From contig JBBPFI010000003.1 of the NCBI GenBank assembly GCA_037974965.1, forward strand, positions 806,001-870,000: 64,000 nucleotides of DNA, read 5' to 3'. A program made the position numbers and the translations under genes. This DNA is from Dacryopinax spathularia (taxonomy: Eukaryota > Basidiomycota > Dacrymycetes > Dacrymycetales > Dacrymycetaceae). The notes under the pieces are model-generated. The model made no database searches. It saw only the letters and a list, made by a program, of their open reading frames with translations, and had not been told where the DNA came from. Shown piece by piece: positions 12,328 through 24,569 of this stretch. Positions within the stretch are counted from its first letter, which is position 1. Each line of letters opens with the position of its first letter.

Positions 12328-15269
12328 TCAGAAGTGGAAAAATCCCTTCTTCTTTCCTTCCTTCTTCTCTTCTTTCTTCTCCTTATGTAACTTGGAGCTT
12401 GCATGCGAAGGCGCAGGACTTGAAGCCGCTGGTTCTGGAGTAGCGCCACGCGAGGGTATCGAGGTCGATGAACTGACTCGGCCGCGCACTGCTGGAACTC
12501 CCAGAGAAGACGGTGCAGTCCGTACTGGTGCTGGTGGATCCGGTGTATAATAACGGCGGTCATAGCTATTCTGATATGTCCGTTGTTGACCAGGGGGCGA
12601 GGACTGTAGCTGCAAGCCTTCAGGTATAGCGGCAGAGCCTTTTCCTCCGATCTCCAAAACCTTCATATCATCTACAAAGCGGTCTGGACTGAATACGTGG
12701 GTGGAACCTTCATTGAATGTCAGAGGAATAGAATAAAAATTCGACGCAAAAGCGTACCAATGAAAACATCCCTGTTGAGCGCAGTAGAGACTTCATATGC
12801 CGTCCGCATCTCGGAATACGTCATACCACCCGCAATGAAGACCAGAGCACGCTGCCGGACTTCCGCAACCGATGCACCTGGCCGTTGTGCTCTCGCCCAG
12901 CTTGGTTTCGCACTCCTAAGCGACGAAGCCGAAGATCCGTTCGCGGAGGCACGAATTTGTGAAGCATGTAAAGCGGAAGCAGGCGCATCGCGAACGTAAG
13001 GGAAGAATGCGAGATCGAGCTTGTTCGCAAAGTGATCCTGAACGGAGGGGTTAATACAGACAGAGAAGGGCAACGGAGAGCATACCTCAAGCACGGTTTT
13101 TAGAACTGGCCGATATCGAGAAAGCTCGTATTGCTCCTCGTCGCTCGGTTTTGCCTTTTGTCGCTTCCTGCTGCTGTCATTTGGGCCCTTTCACCAGGTC
13201 AGCCAGTCTCCCGCGCCTTTTGGATCAGCATGCAGCTTACTCGTAGTATCCGCGCCCCCAGGTGGACGAGGCTGTTCACCGCATCCTGCTCCGCCATAGT
13301 TAAGCGCGCATGCTGGAACAGGCGTCTTCGGTCTTCGTCCGGCACACCATCCCGATACAGGATATACAAGGCGATGATCCGGACCTTATCGCGGTTGCTG
13401 ACGTATCGATCATCAAGAAGAGGCACCATTTCTTCCACTAGAGTCTTTGGTGTTTTTCCTTCTGCGTTTAAGCCGGTTGCGCAGCACTGTTCGACGTTCG
13501 CTGTGAGGGGAAGCTTCTTTCGCTCGAAGAGGGCCATGCACTCTTGGGCGATATTGAGGTGGGTGGAGAACTGCAGGCCAGTCAGTGAATGCTTCCTAGT
13601 TCATAGAGTCGATGTTATGCACCCTCTCTCGTTGCTCCTGATATTGCGGCAAACTCGCAAGCATATCCTTCATGTCGTTCAAGCTGGTGGCGCCAGCGCT
13701 ACAACTCTGTCAACATCTATTATACGACACAGAATAGTCGCACATACCCTCCCTTGAAACCCGCATTCTCCTCCAAGAACTTGTTGAAGTCCGCCATCAA
13801 CTTATCGATAGCTTCACGCATATGCATATGTCGCACTTGCGTCCACACTTGATCCGCGTCTGACAGGACGGCGATCTTGTCCTCCGAAACTCCCACGGAG
13901 GTCTGGAATTTGTATCTGCCTCGGAGGTCAGCTATATGCACTGCAGGTGGAATTGCGACACTCACCGATACTTTGTGCCGTCGACGATCGGTAGGAGGTC
14001 CTCCGCCATCGCCTGATAGGTGAACTCGTGAAGCAGCGGCGCATAGAGGTCCATCGTGCGATCCGTAATAAACAACACTCCTCGTGGTCTCGGCGGGTTG
14101 CTGTTTTTCTGTTCCAGCAGCTTCAGCCAGCACCCCACACAACCGCAGGACACGACGTACAGGGAACTCTGGAACAGACTTCCGATACTCGTCCAACGCG
14201 TCCTGCACCATAAACGCCAACCTCTTCGAAATATGGTCATCCACCGCCTCCGGCGCCGGCTGAGCCTGACGCGAGCCTTTCCAGCGTGAAGAGGTCGTTT
14301 CCGACACGATGGGCTCAGGAGGCTTAAGGGGTCCAAGACCACCGTGGGTCGAGGGCTGGTGATATCGAATAAGGGGGTATTCATCCAGTTGGATGCAGGC
14401 GTTCAGGATCTGTCCGCACAACCTGGGTTAGCGATAGGGTACCGGCGGTGTATGAAGGGTAGGGGCATACACAACGGCTCGTGAACCACAGATCGTCCTC
14501 GAAGCGCTCGAAGGCTGCTTGGGTTAGGGCGGCGTTAGGCGGAGGGCTGAAGAAGCTGAAGAAGAATTCGGGTCGTTCGAGTGAGAATACCAGTCTTTCC
14601 AGGGCTAGCTCGGTCCGTCAGGTGCTGCCTTTAACGCACTCAGCAAGCATACGCACGCCAGAAGTTGATATACAGTTCCACAAGCTGGCGCAGTGACGGC
14701 TCAGCAGCTGAAGCCGTCAATCTCTGGAAGAGCGGCTCGGCCAGGCCTGCCATGCCCGGTTAGTCCATATGCCCGGTGAGGTAAAGGGGAGAGGTAGGGA
14801 CACACCATCAATAAAGAACAAATGCGCAGCAGCATACTGCTGCCTCCCGCTCGAAAAGTCATTGATGATCCTCTCCACGTTCTGCGTCGTAGGCATGAGC
14901 AGGTACATCGCCTCGATATTCGGCTGCAGCGCGCGGTTGCTGTTGATCGCGTCGACCTCTGTTCACCGCACCACCGCAGCAACGCAGCGCAGCGTGTCAG
15001 CGCCAGGCTGCCTGGAGGGTATGAGGTGGACGCACGAGTGACGTTCTCCTGCAAGATATCAAACATCTTCAACGTCGCCCCTAACAGCTTCTGCGAATGC
15101 TCGTCCACTACAAGGATCTTCCATCTCCCCGGCGGGTTGACAGATCGGATAGCGTCAAGAAAGCCTACACGCAGCGCACCACATCGGTGCACACATTAGA
15201 TCCAGCAGCACTCAGTGGGGTGGTGGGGTGGGACGCACGTTTACGAACTATTTCGATGAGAGAGGACAT
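12328..15269 (-). CDS. SEC1: Sec1/Munc18-family exocytosis protein Sec1
   Basis: SM protein that binds assembled SNAREs at the plasma membrane and is needed for secretory vesicle fusion. The start is the ATG at 15267-15269 ([11 protein letters not shown], spliced to FLDAIRSVN). This matches the usual SM opening, followed by [14 protein letters not shown] and [10 protein letters not shown]. Further blocks are [38 protein letters not shown] (the strong SM signature), [58 protein letters not shown] and RDVFIGSTH. The C-terminal 110 residues are Pro/Ser-rich and end in a Lys/Glu-rich tail ([15 protein letters not shown]). There are about ten short introns; I did not fix every join. Sec1 is preferred over Sly1 or Vps45 because of the [11 protein letters not shown] block and the unstructured tail, but this was not tested by alignment. 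Confidence 0.88.
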
Positions 15270-15737
15270 GATTGGCAAAGAGGAGCAAGAAACGAAACCG
15301 GTATAGGAGGATAGGAGAGAGGTGGTAGCACGACACACTTGTATGCCGCGCTCTGTGTGCACAGGGTTCGCGACAACCGGAGGATCGGGGAAGGAGAAGG
15401 GGAAGGGAACGGAGCTTCAGCCACTGACGACGCTCCAGAACTGTGCGGAATGCGTCGCATCGCATTCTAGGGAGCAGGATCTGTTTCTCTCACTAGTTAC
15501 GACTGCTGTTTCACCTGCAGAGGTTCGTGATGTGATGTGATGTGATGTTCCGGAATCTGTCATTCATTCCCAGATTGATATGAAAAGAAGAAAGAAGGGG
15601 GTCCGTCCTAACGTGATGGATGTTATAGGGTAATGAAAAAGATAGGTAGCTAAGTAGGTAAACACCGGCCGAAGGATTAAGAAGAGATGAACTATCGATG
15701 TGCTGCGGATGTCGGTCTCTGTTCTGTTAGGAGACAT
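15270..15737. promoter_or_regulatory. SEC1 upstream region, overlapping the 3' side of the deacetylase gene
   Basis: No gene seen. A short TGATG tandem repeat lies at about 15526-15548. Because SEC1 and the deacetylase are both on the minus strand, this interval must hold the SEC1 promoter and the deacetylase 3' end. Confidence 0.4.
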
Positions 15738-17397
15738 CTACAGAACAAGGACTGCGCCGAGCATCACGCCCACTAGGAGGAAGAGCTTGTCGGCCCATTC
15801 CATCCCTGATGAGAGGGCTGCGCTCTTCGATGACGAGCCTGACGACCCCGAGGAGCCGGCTGAGCCAGTCACGCTGGGTCCAACGACAGTGCCCGTGCCC
15901 GTGACGGTGTTCCCGCCCGCTGAACCGCTCACTTGGTTGCCGCTGCCTGAGGAGGCGCAGGAAGACCCGCTGCATTGCCATGGGGAAGTGTTGTTCTGCG
16001 GGGTGTTGACGCCGCCGTCCCTTGCGCGGAAGGGAGAGGTGCTCGCGGTTTCTTGGTATGCCTCGGAGGCGGGCTGGTGCCAGCAGTCGGAGATGGACTC
16101 GAGCTAGAAGTAGATGTCAGGCGCGCGCGAGAGAAATGGCGAGGAAATACGCATACGGTGAACTTGGGCTGGTGAGCCAGAGCATACGGCAGGATGTAGC
16201 CAACAGCGAGGTCGACAGACTGAGCATACAGATCGTGCTCGAGGACAATGAACCCAGTGTCGAGGTTCTGGGCCTCAGTAAGGATGTTCTCAAAGTTAGC
16301 GAGCGAAGCTGTGCCGTTCGTCTGACCACCGGCGATACGCCAGTCATCAGTGTCGAAGTTGTCGTTGCCGTACGAAGTCCAGAGGATGGGGCGGAGACCC
16401 ATGGCGAGTGAGATGGCGCGGACACGGTCGTCGATGTCGCCGTAAGGGGGACGCATCGTGTTGGGCGTGACACCGATAGCGTCCTTGATGATCTGGCGGG
16501 TCCAGCCGAGCTCAGCGACGATTTCAGCGTTGGTGAGAGTGGTAAGCGCCGGATGCGACCAGGTGTGAACGGAGATCATGTGCCTACGAAAAGGTCAGCG
16601 TTGTGCGCAAAAGTATATGAGTTACGACACATACCCGCTCATGTACTCAGCCTGCAGGATATCCGAGCGACCAGGCACACGAGACCCAACAACGAAGAAG
16701 GTAGCCTTGATATCCTCCTCATTCAGGAACTCGAGGATCTTGGACGTGTAGGGACTAGGACCATCATCGTAGGACACACCCCAGGTGTACTTGTCCGGGC
16801 AAACGCTGATATCATCGGGACGAGTGCATTGACCGCACGTCCACCAGCAGTTGCCGGCGGCGGTCGCGTTAGCCGCTGCCTGCGGGTCGTCCGCGCAGGA
16901 ACCGTTGATCGTTGGACGGATGTCCGGGATGTTCCAGCCTATTCAATCAGATTAACCGAAGCCGACACGGGGGGATTGTTGGTATGACTCACCATCGAGT
17001 TCCTTGAGCCATTGTTGCACTTGTGGGGAGTCTGTAGGCGGGGTCTTATCTTGTTGCGGATAACCCACGACCATGATAGTCGCTACAATACATTCAGCCC
17101 GGCGCCTAAATCGATCAAAATAGAGACAAGCGTACGTGACGGCAGCGGAGGAGCTCCAGCAATCGTCGGCTGCTGGCCAGCCTGGTAGGTGGAGGTCAGA
17201 GGCATCGTCGATGGACTCGGGTTGTTCGCCGTCAGCTGGTCGAGCGGTGCATACGTCACGTCAGTCGGGAGGGAGACGGAGGCCGAGTCCTGGCGGGCTG
17301 CGTGGTGCATCCGCTGAGCATCGAACCTGCGTCCATGGGCGTTGACAGATCCGGAAAGGAGAGCCGAAGCGATCAGAACGAGTGTAGAGAGTTGCAT
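15738..17397 (-). CDS. GPI-anchored chitin deacetylase (polysaccharide deacetylase, CE4)
   Basis: Secreted enzyme that removes acetyl groups from chitin to make chitosan in the cell wall. The start is at 17397, with signal peptide MQLSTLVLIASALLSGSVNA. CE4 motifs are all present: YDDGPSPYT (catalytic Asp pair), HTWSHP (metal His-x3-His), RPPYGD, and a late LEHDL His. Cysteines WWTCGQC precede the domain. The last coding intron (GTATGC...TTCTAG near 16154-16106) changes frame and leads to SISDCWHQPASEAY, a conserved end of fungal chitin deacetylases. A Ser/Gly/Thr-rich stalk and a hydrophobic terminus (LFLLVGVMLGAVLVL) follow, fitting a GPI signal with cleavage near the SSG before MEWAD. It resembles Cryptococcus Cda2/MP98 in plan; paralog identity is not certain. 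Confidence 0.92.
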
Positions 17398-18230
17398 TGT
17401 TGCAGCGGAAAAAGCAGAAGGAGGAGCAGAGCCGAGCGGCGAAAGGCGAATGGGCTAGTACTAGCTGGGTCGAAGGGGTAATGAGCGTCTGGGTGAAAAG
17501 AGTGTGTTGTCGTGCTAAGTGGACAGAGGTCTCGGGCGTCGAGACGACTAAGGGGACGACGACGAGGAGGTGGGGGGAGGGGTGAAGGAGATGGGAAGCA
17601 GGACCAGGGGGAACGGATAACAGGCCGATGGAGGCGGAGGGGAAAGTGTGTGACCAAGAGAAAAACAAGATGGAAGCTACGGGTCCCACTCCCTCCGTTG
17701 TCCTCAGCCGTTCTCTCGCCGTGTCACTTTGTCTTGGCGCTTGGCACTTCCTTCTTCGGTCTGCCGCCAAGCGCTGATGGATCACATCCGATCCCCTTCT
17801 TTTCGGCGCGGAATACACGCGCCCGATTGAATTGGACCGCCCAACGCGTGCTTCGGCCGTTGCTTCCGGCCTCAGTAACGCAACGCGTTCCTGTCTTGTC
17901 CCTGACAACGCGCATTGTCCAATCACCGTTAGCCACCAAATTGTAAATCACATCGAGAAGACCCATGTAGTAGGAGTGCCTGGCTGTGCATGCAAAGGAG
18001 GGAGTCATCGCTTCGTCATTATTCGCGTACATATATACAATGAGCCTTGCTTTTTGAACCCCTGCAGTCAATGCTGATAGATGCCGAAATCAAACACAAA
18101 TAACAATCAGAGAGAGAGAGCACACACATGATTGGGAAGGAACGGGGGCGGGAGAGACAGAGAGGGTAAAAGCAGAAGCAAGGGGGGAGATAACACAAAC
18201 GACGGAGCTTACAGATAACGAACAGACAGA
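17398..18230. promoter_or_regulatory. Upstream region of chitin deacetylase with CCAAT box
   Basis: No supported gene between the deacetylase start and the Rom2-like stop. CCAAT occurs at 17919-17923. A purine-rich AG repeat lies at about 18107-18120, near the 3' end of the Rom2-like gene. Overlapping frames on both strands here look like composition artefacts. Confidence 0.4.
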
Positions 18231-21200
18231 TCACCGCGGGACAATGGGAAGCGATGCTTGGGACATGTTGTATGTCTGTCCAGGAAGCACGCCGTTCGCC
18301 AGCTTGACGCAGAACACCCGGTCTTCCGAAACGAGGATGATCTCGTCCCGGCCGTTTTGTTGCTGCTGGCGAGAGTGGGTCGTCGTGGGCATACCGCCCA
18401 TCGTGTATGGGTCGTAGCCGGGATGGGGTTGCATGCCGTATGGAGGCATTTGGCCGTTGTACGGGTTTTGGGGTATTGGGGAACGATGAGGAGGATAGGA
18501 AAGCGAGTGCGAATGATTGGCAATGGTGGGCGGGGTGTCGGCGAAGAGGCAACGAAGGTTGTTGCCGGGTATAATCTGGACCAGGATGCCCGTGTCGACA
18601 TGTCTGACCTCGATGAAGGTTGGCTCGAAAGCGAGCACGTAAGGGTAGTGCAGAGCGAACGCGCTCGGAATGCCCTCCCAATATACAATCCAGTGCGGCT
18701 TGGATCTCCATCCCGACTTGTTGACGAAGAAGGCGAACTCGTCGTAGCATAGGAGGAACTCGCCATCAATACGATAAATAGCAATCGGCTTGACGTTCTC
18801 CCTCTTCTGGACAAAGTCAAGGGAGGTATCCGCAGGATCGAGAAGTCCTTGGGTGTCAAGCGTTTCAAGGTCGACGATTTCGAATCCCTTGGTACAACCA
18901 ACGCAGAGCTTGGTCTTGAGGAAGTGCAACGAGCTCGACTCCGTCGGGATATAGAATTCCTGGGAGAAAAAGCAGTCAGCGTCGTCCAGGAAAATGAGGA
19001 GCGATTCGCTCACCTTGAACACCTTGAGCGTGTCATTCCCCCCCTGGAGCAGTTTACGGAAAGTCGGCTTGTTCTTGCCCCGGACTGTCTGATCAATCGG
19101 TTCCAAGACCTTGATCGTACTCGACAATGAAGACGCCTTGACAACGCAAACAAACGTCCGAGCAAGGCAAATCCCAGCCTTGAAGAACGAAGTATGCGAA
19201 GCCACGCGCTTGGCTCGGCGGAGGCCTGCCGTAGGATCGGCGGCATCAAGGGCATCCAACGGGAACGTCATCACGGTTCGCTCGGAGAGGACGATCAAGA
19301 GCTGATATTCTTCCAAGACATCGACTTGAGTGACGTCGGAGATGGCTAAGACCTTGACGGGATCTTGCGTCAGAACGCGTATGTCCGAGATATAGACCCC
19401 GTCGTCGGTGCCGTATGCAACTTTGTTCCCTCCACCTACACGACTATTAGACGCAAGGTCGTGTTAATAGCATTTGTCACTCACTGAAGGGACAAGCGCA
19501 GTTGACCTTATTCGCGCCAACAAAGAAGCTCTCGCTCAGTGTAACCATGTCGAAAATCGCGCTCCGATCTCTCAGGACTTCCTGCCGCTTATAGATGTTC
19601 TCCAGCCATTTCTTCCGCGAGATGGGCGTATTAGCATACAGCGTGAGATTATAACCTTTTCGCCCAAGATGGATGAACGTGATTGGGTATCCCAGGCTGT
19701 TACCCTTCGTCGTGGTCAACGGAACGGGCGAATTCCGGCCGAGGGAGTTGCTGCGACCTTTGATTAACGAAGACTTGGGTCGGTTTGTCGTGCCTCCCTT
19801 TGTCACCCGGTCGTCTTCAGCAATGATGATGAGCAGTTCGAGCGGGATGGGCTTTACGGCGTCAGCCAGCAGTTAAGAATATGGTAGATCAGCTGACCTT
19901 CCGGTACACCCTCAACTGCTCGTTCTTGTTGCTGGATTTTGCCTTGACCATGAGTAGCGCATGATCAAACAAGAAGAGCTGCAGATCCTCCGCCGCGCCC
20001 GTATTCCCGCTCTTGCGGCTCAACGCGCCCTTGTACACCAGCTCCCGATTCTCATCCCGGAGTCGAAGATCCTGTTCAATGTCAGTGTGCGTCTGCGAGA
20101 TGTGGTGAAAGTACCGACAACTTGTTCTCCCGGTCTGAAAATCAGTTGCTGATCGAGTTGCAGCAGGCTGAACCGATTTTCTGCCTTGCCGGTCTCGTAG
20201 TTGACCTCGACAAGGAACTTGCGGATGATAGCGATCACTTCGGGCAGAAGCTGCTTATCGGGGTTATCCTCCGGCGTATACTTCAGGACGACATCCAGCA
20301 GAAGTGGATAACGCGCAAGCCGAGTTGTAGGCTTGGTCAGGTAACCATTCAGCTCAAGCTTCCGAGATTCGGGCAGTCGTTCGGTTTCCTACAAGAAGCA
20401 TAAGCGGGAGAGGGAGAGAATAAACAATTAGCATACATCGACAAATTTGGCAAATGCAGGGTTTGAGCTCCGTTCCTTCTCGAACTCGTATTTGCCATAC
20501 AGCTGATGAGCGCCGTAACTGACGAAAGGCTGGAAATTCCGGACATGCTCAATGAGGATGTCACCGATTTTCTCCACGATGGCGAACCCTTTTTGTCGCT
20601 TGTTCAGGGCGTCACGGAGCTTGCTGTTGACAGCGATGATATCGGTAATGTTCCAGAACACTTGCTGAAGGAAGTCGGTTCGACGAGGCTCTTCGATGAT
20701 ATCCGATGTTGACAATGGCTTTAACCAAAACTGAGGAGCACGTCAGGTATGAATCAAAAAAGAAGAAGAGGAACTTACGTCTCGCAGATATTCCATATCT
20801 CGAACGAAGTCTCGCTCAGTATAGATGACCTCGTTGATCGCCTCCTGGCGCTTCTTTTCTGTCTCGGAAACCTTGTCGATGACTTCTTGCGGTACTGAGT
20901 GAATCCAAAGAGTGCCGGGTTCCTAGATTGGGGCCAAGTGAGTCAGCGACGGGAGTCACTTCTAACAATGAAGGACTGACAATCAATTCAGCTTCCGGCT
21001 GATAGTCCTCCTTCTTCAGCACAGTCTCCGGTTTCATATTCAATCGAGATTGCTGCTCCAAGCGTCGAGGACAAGCAATGGAGTAACACAACTGGTCTCG
21101 ACTGCATGTCGGTGAGTAGCAGTCAGTCAGGAGCGTGAAGACGCCGGTCGGAAGCGGAATGTCATCTTCGTCACTAGCGGGAGTGGTAGGGTTCGCTGTT

Positions 21201-22939
21201 GATAGCGGTGCCGGGAATCCGTTGGTCATGTCTGATCCAGGGGAGGTGACTGTGTACACCGAATCCCCATGACTGACTTGCGAGGAGCTTCCAGAAGATG
21301 TCGGCCGTACGGTCGGCCGTTTTGGTAAGGTCTCCGTATCAGACATTACACCCTCAACAGGGGAATGGACTTCCTCCTTGCTGACGAAGGGGCTCTGCAA
21401 TCGATGCTGGAATTGATACAGCTCCTGGGCCGAGTCCCGCAGCCGGTGCTCATAGGCGACATCATGGAAAAACTTCTGAGCATCCAAGGCACGCCCAAGG
21501 AGGAGCGCAAGGTTACGGTCAGTTGTTCGGATGATATATGCCAGCTTGTCGACAGCTTCGCGGCCGTCGAAGGCGTCAGGATATGCCAAGCCGTCCTTGA
21601 CTCGCTCGGACAACGTTACTCTCTCGCGGAAGGCCTGAGCAACTCGTGACAGGAGAGCAGCCGGGACTTGAGGCGGCGGCTTCGGCTTAAGATGACGAGG
21701 AGATCGAGGGTGAATGGTGGACATGGCCGGAATAGGGGGTAGGGGATGCTGGGAGGTCGATGGCGGGAAAGCATGGCCTGAAGAAAATGAACGGGCACGC
21801 TCATTATTAGGTAGAACTTGTCGCTGACCACGCGCTCCAATATGTGGAAGAGTGCGAGCAGATTCTGACGAGCGCCGAGGTGTACCAGGCGCCACGGCGT
21901 CTGTCGGACTTTGTGGGATGCTGGGTGATGGCGACGAATTCCCGGAATATTGATCCATCGTACTGGGTACATAGGGGCCTTGTGTATATGTTGACTCGGT
22001 GAACGATGTCGCAACCGAGTTGACAGATGGACGACGGGAATGAGGGGTGCCTCTCTGGCTCTGCATATGGGCCAAAGAAGAAGAAGATTTGGATGGTGCT
22101 GCTGTACGGTCAGTTCGGACACGTGATTCCCACGAGTCCTGGGACGCACGAGTAGCATCTCCGTTCCCCACATCTCCCTCGCTGGTGGCCGTTGTGTACC
22201 CGCTCGATCTGTCCGATACCCCAAACTCGCTGATGTCCGAGGTGGAACCCGACGTAGTCACGGAGGAGCGAGGATGAACGCCGTTGTGAGACGGTCCCCG
22301 CTGCAACATCGCTTGAGCTTGCATATTCGGTATTGGGACAAGATGGGAGGACTGCCAGCCGTTTTGTCGCACAGGCGTATTGTTCATATACACCTGCTGT
22401 TGGTACGCCTGAGCAGGGGTCATGCCGTTACTGACGCGACGGCCGAGCTGATCCACGACAACACCCGCAGGTGGTTCCTCAGGCCGGGATGCGAGTGAGG
22501 CAGACGAACCGCCATCGGCCACAGTTCCTGCCCGATCCGGTGGTGCCATATTTGGAGCGAGGCTGGCTTGTCGATATGCGGAAGGAGGTGCCGGGGCATA
22601 GTACGGTTGCATTGGTGCCACGCCAAATTGCGCTTGTCGCGGGGTCTGGTCAGGGGCGACCTGCATCGGTGCATATCCCGCCTGATAAGCAGCTCGAGGA
22701 TCCTGCTGCGGATAGCGATACACAGGTTGTTGAGCGTATGTACCAGGATAAACGCCGTTGTTTGGTGGATAATTGGCATATTGAGCCTGAGGTGGACCGC
22801 GTTGATACTGTTGCGGCGGAGGATTTGAGGGACCCGGCTGCTGATGGTGATTGGCCGATGGTCGACCAAAGATTGATTCGAACGCTTTATCTCGCTGATC
22901 CGCTCTTACGGCGGGGCGAGGACCGTAAGGACGGTCCAT
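18231..22939 (-). CDS. ROM2: Rho1 guanine-nucleotide exchange factor, Rom2-like (DEP-DH-PH-CNH)
   Basis: Activates Rho1 at the plasma membrane, upstream of the Pkc1-Mpk1 cell-wall integrity cascade and glucan synthase. The start is ATG at 22937-22939 (MDRPYGPRPAVRADQRDKAF); the open frame continues upstream only with non-ATG codons. Order of parts: a long Gln/Pro/Ser-rich head (22.9-21.7 kb); a DEP domain (about 21.65-21.4 kb; FRERVTLSERVKDGLAY, FDGREAVDKLAYII, LGRALDAQKFFHDV); a DH domain (20.85-20.2 kb; EVIYTERDFVRDMEYLRDFW, NFQPFVSYGAHQLYGKY, TKPTTRLARYPLLLDVVLKY); a PH domain (20.1-19.5 kb); and a CNH domain (19.45-18.25 kb; WIVYWEGIPSAFALHYPYVL, FEPTFIEVRHVDTG). The C-terminal tail holds a Pro/Tyr/Met-rich insert before DEIILVSEDRVFCVKL. 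It sits divergent to TOR copy B. Confidence 0.93.
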
Positions 22940-24569
22940 TAGCGTCGGGAGAGGAGGAGGAGGAGGAAGGGGAAATGGAGAGAAGGGGAAGAAGGGGAAG
23001 GTGGGGGGAGGATACCAAGGGAGCAATAGGTGGGACGAGAAGCGTGTTGCCCCTTGCGCTGCTGCCTTGACGTGACGGGGTCCGGAGACGGAGTCTGATT
23101 TGACCGCCGGGGGTTCACTCGCTCCCCCCTCCTCCCGAAGAGGAGGTCAACACCGAACCACGCTAAGACAAACTGACTACAGGCAGAGCACGTCCACGGT
23201 CTCGTATCGGCGTGGAGGTACAGCCAGTCTAACTCCATCCTTAACTCCATACCGACAGCGAGGCCCAACTATGTGCACCATAACTCACGGTCATAATGCC
23301 ATCATAACTTCCCTTTGTATTCACGAAGAAGCAATGCGCGTGCCTACCATCAATGGATGACATCTTTGGCTTCACAACGCGCGGTCAACACGTGTGGATT
23401 CCGACGCAGTCCCAGCCGTTCCGCATTACAACATCTTCGACTGCTCTGTTGCCAGCAGATTCTGGGCAGCATCTGAGCTGGATGAAGTATATCCAGTATG
23501 ACCACGGACATTATTCCCAGACTTCCCTTGTTCTCACCCTCACATCTCCTGAATCTCCCAAAATCAAGAGGATCGTACACGTCAATACCCTTGCCACGAC
23601 GCGAAGAGCTGCAGCAAGTCCGTATCACGGATTCTACCGAGTGGATCGTCAGCTGCGCAACGTGGACGCGGAGCCGCATGTATGGATTCGGCCTCTTGAC
23701 GTAGGCAGCAATCTCGCCACGCTAGTGGAAGATGTGTCCCAACTCAGAGCATAAACTGTTTATCTCCGCTGACCTTCTGCGTTTGTACAGCGTGCCAACC
23801 TCCTGCACCTTCTTGAGGCGCACAATTCACCGTCCGACTCGCGCCATAGAGGCTACTAGATGAATCCCTCGTACATTGACAAGCGACAACCTGACAGGTC
23901 ACAGGTCGTGTGATTGCTGAAGTATTCTTGACTGCAACAATAACCTCTGCTGTCGGGCGCGCATCTCCGCTGCCAGAAGGGTTCGCATTACGCGATATCT
24001 CAGATAGTCGAAGACCAAGTCTAAGGAACGAGCTAAGCGCAGTCCAGACCTCGACAGCCGCTGATTCCTGCTTGCACGGCGAGCCGCCGAAACAGAACCA
24101 GCGTCTTGGGTTCGTGCTTCTGTAGTTCGACGGATAGACTACCCGTTATGCGGGAGGCTGGGCGCGACAGACCTTATGACCTCCGGAATGTCGGTTCCTC
24201 CGAATCGAGCAGAGGGTCTACAACCCGAGATGTCGAAGTGATGCAGGTCAAATCGAGCAGTCAAAACCGGTTGGATAATCACGTCGTGGCGAATCATTCT
24301 ATCACTGTGCTGGTAGGAAAGAGGACAAGATGTTATAGTCAAGTAATCGAACATGATGAAGTCTAGACTGGCCCAGAATAGAAGAACACAATGATGGCGG
24401 GACCAATTCTAGTAGGAGGAGATGCGCGTCCCAGCCTCGAAAGACCCTAGCACTGACAAGCAACCGTACTACGCCTCCTAAATTGACGAAGCCATCTACT
24501 CTAGGGCGAGCGCCGCATATCCTCGACATTCGACCTGAGGACGCCGCCTAGAGGGCCAGAAGCGCAAAG
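22940..24569. promoter_or_regulatory. Divergent promoter region, ROM2-like / TOR copy B
   Basis: About 1.6 kb between two divergent starts. Apart from the weak candidate frame at 23353-23754 I see no gene, repeat or clear TATA box. The bases just upstream of the Rom2-like ATG encode an in-frame Pro/Phe-rich stretch without an ATG; it is likely leader. Confidence 0.4.
23353..23754 (+). CDS. Possible small hypothetical gene (133 codons)
   Basis: An ATG-started open frame of 133 codons (MDDIFGFTTRGQHVWIP) lies in the 1.6-kb gap between the divergent Rom2-like and TOR copy B genes. I do not recognise the protein. It has mixed composition, no membrane segment and no repeats. An open frame of 109 codons overlaps it on the other strand, which weakens the case. 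It may instead be part of a TOR leader or promoter. Confidence 0.2.
   Translation: MDDIFGFTTRGQHVWIPTQSQPFRITTSSTALLPADSGQHLSWMKYIQYDHGHYSQTSLVLTLTSPESPKIKRIVHVNTLATTRRAAASPYHGFYRVDRQLRNVDAEPHVWIRPLDVGSNLATLVEDVSQLRA

Noticed and set aside
17261-17926. Minus-strand frame of 221 codons near the deacetylase start
   Set aside because: It overlaps the signal peptide exon in another frame and shows no family motif; composition artefact.
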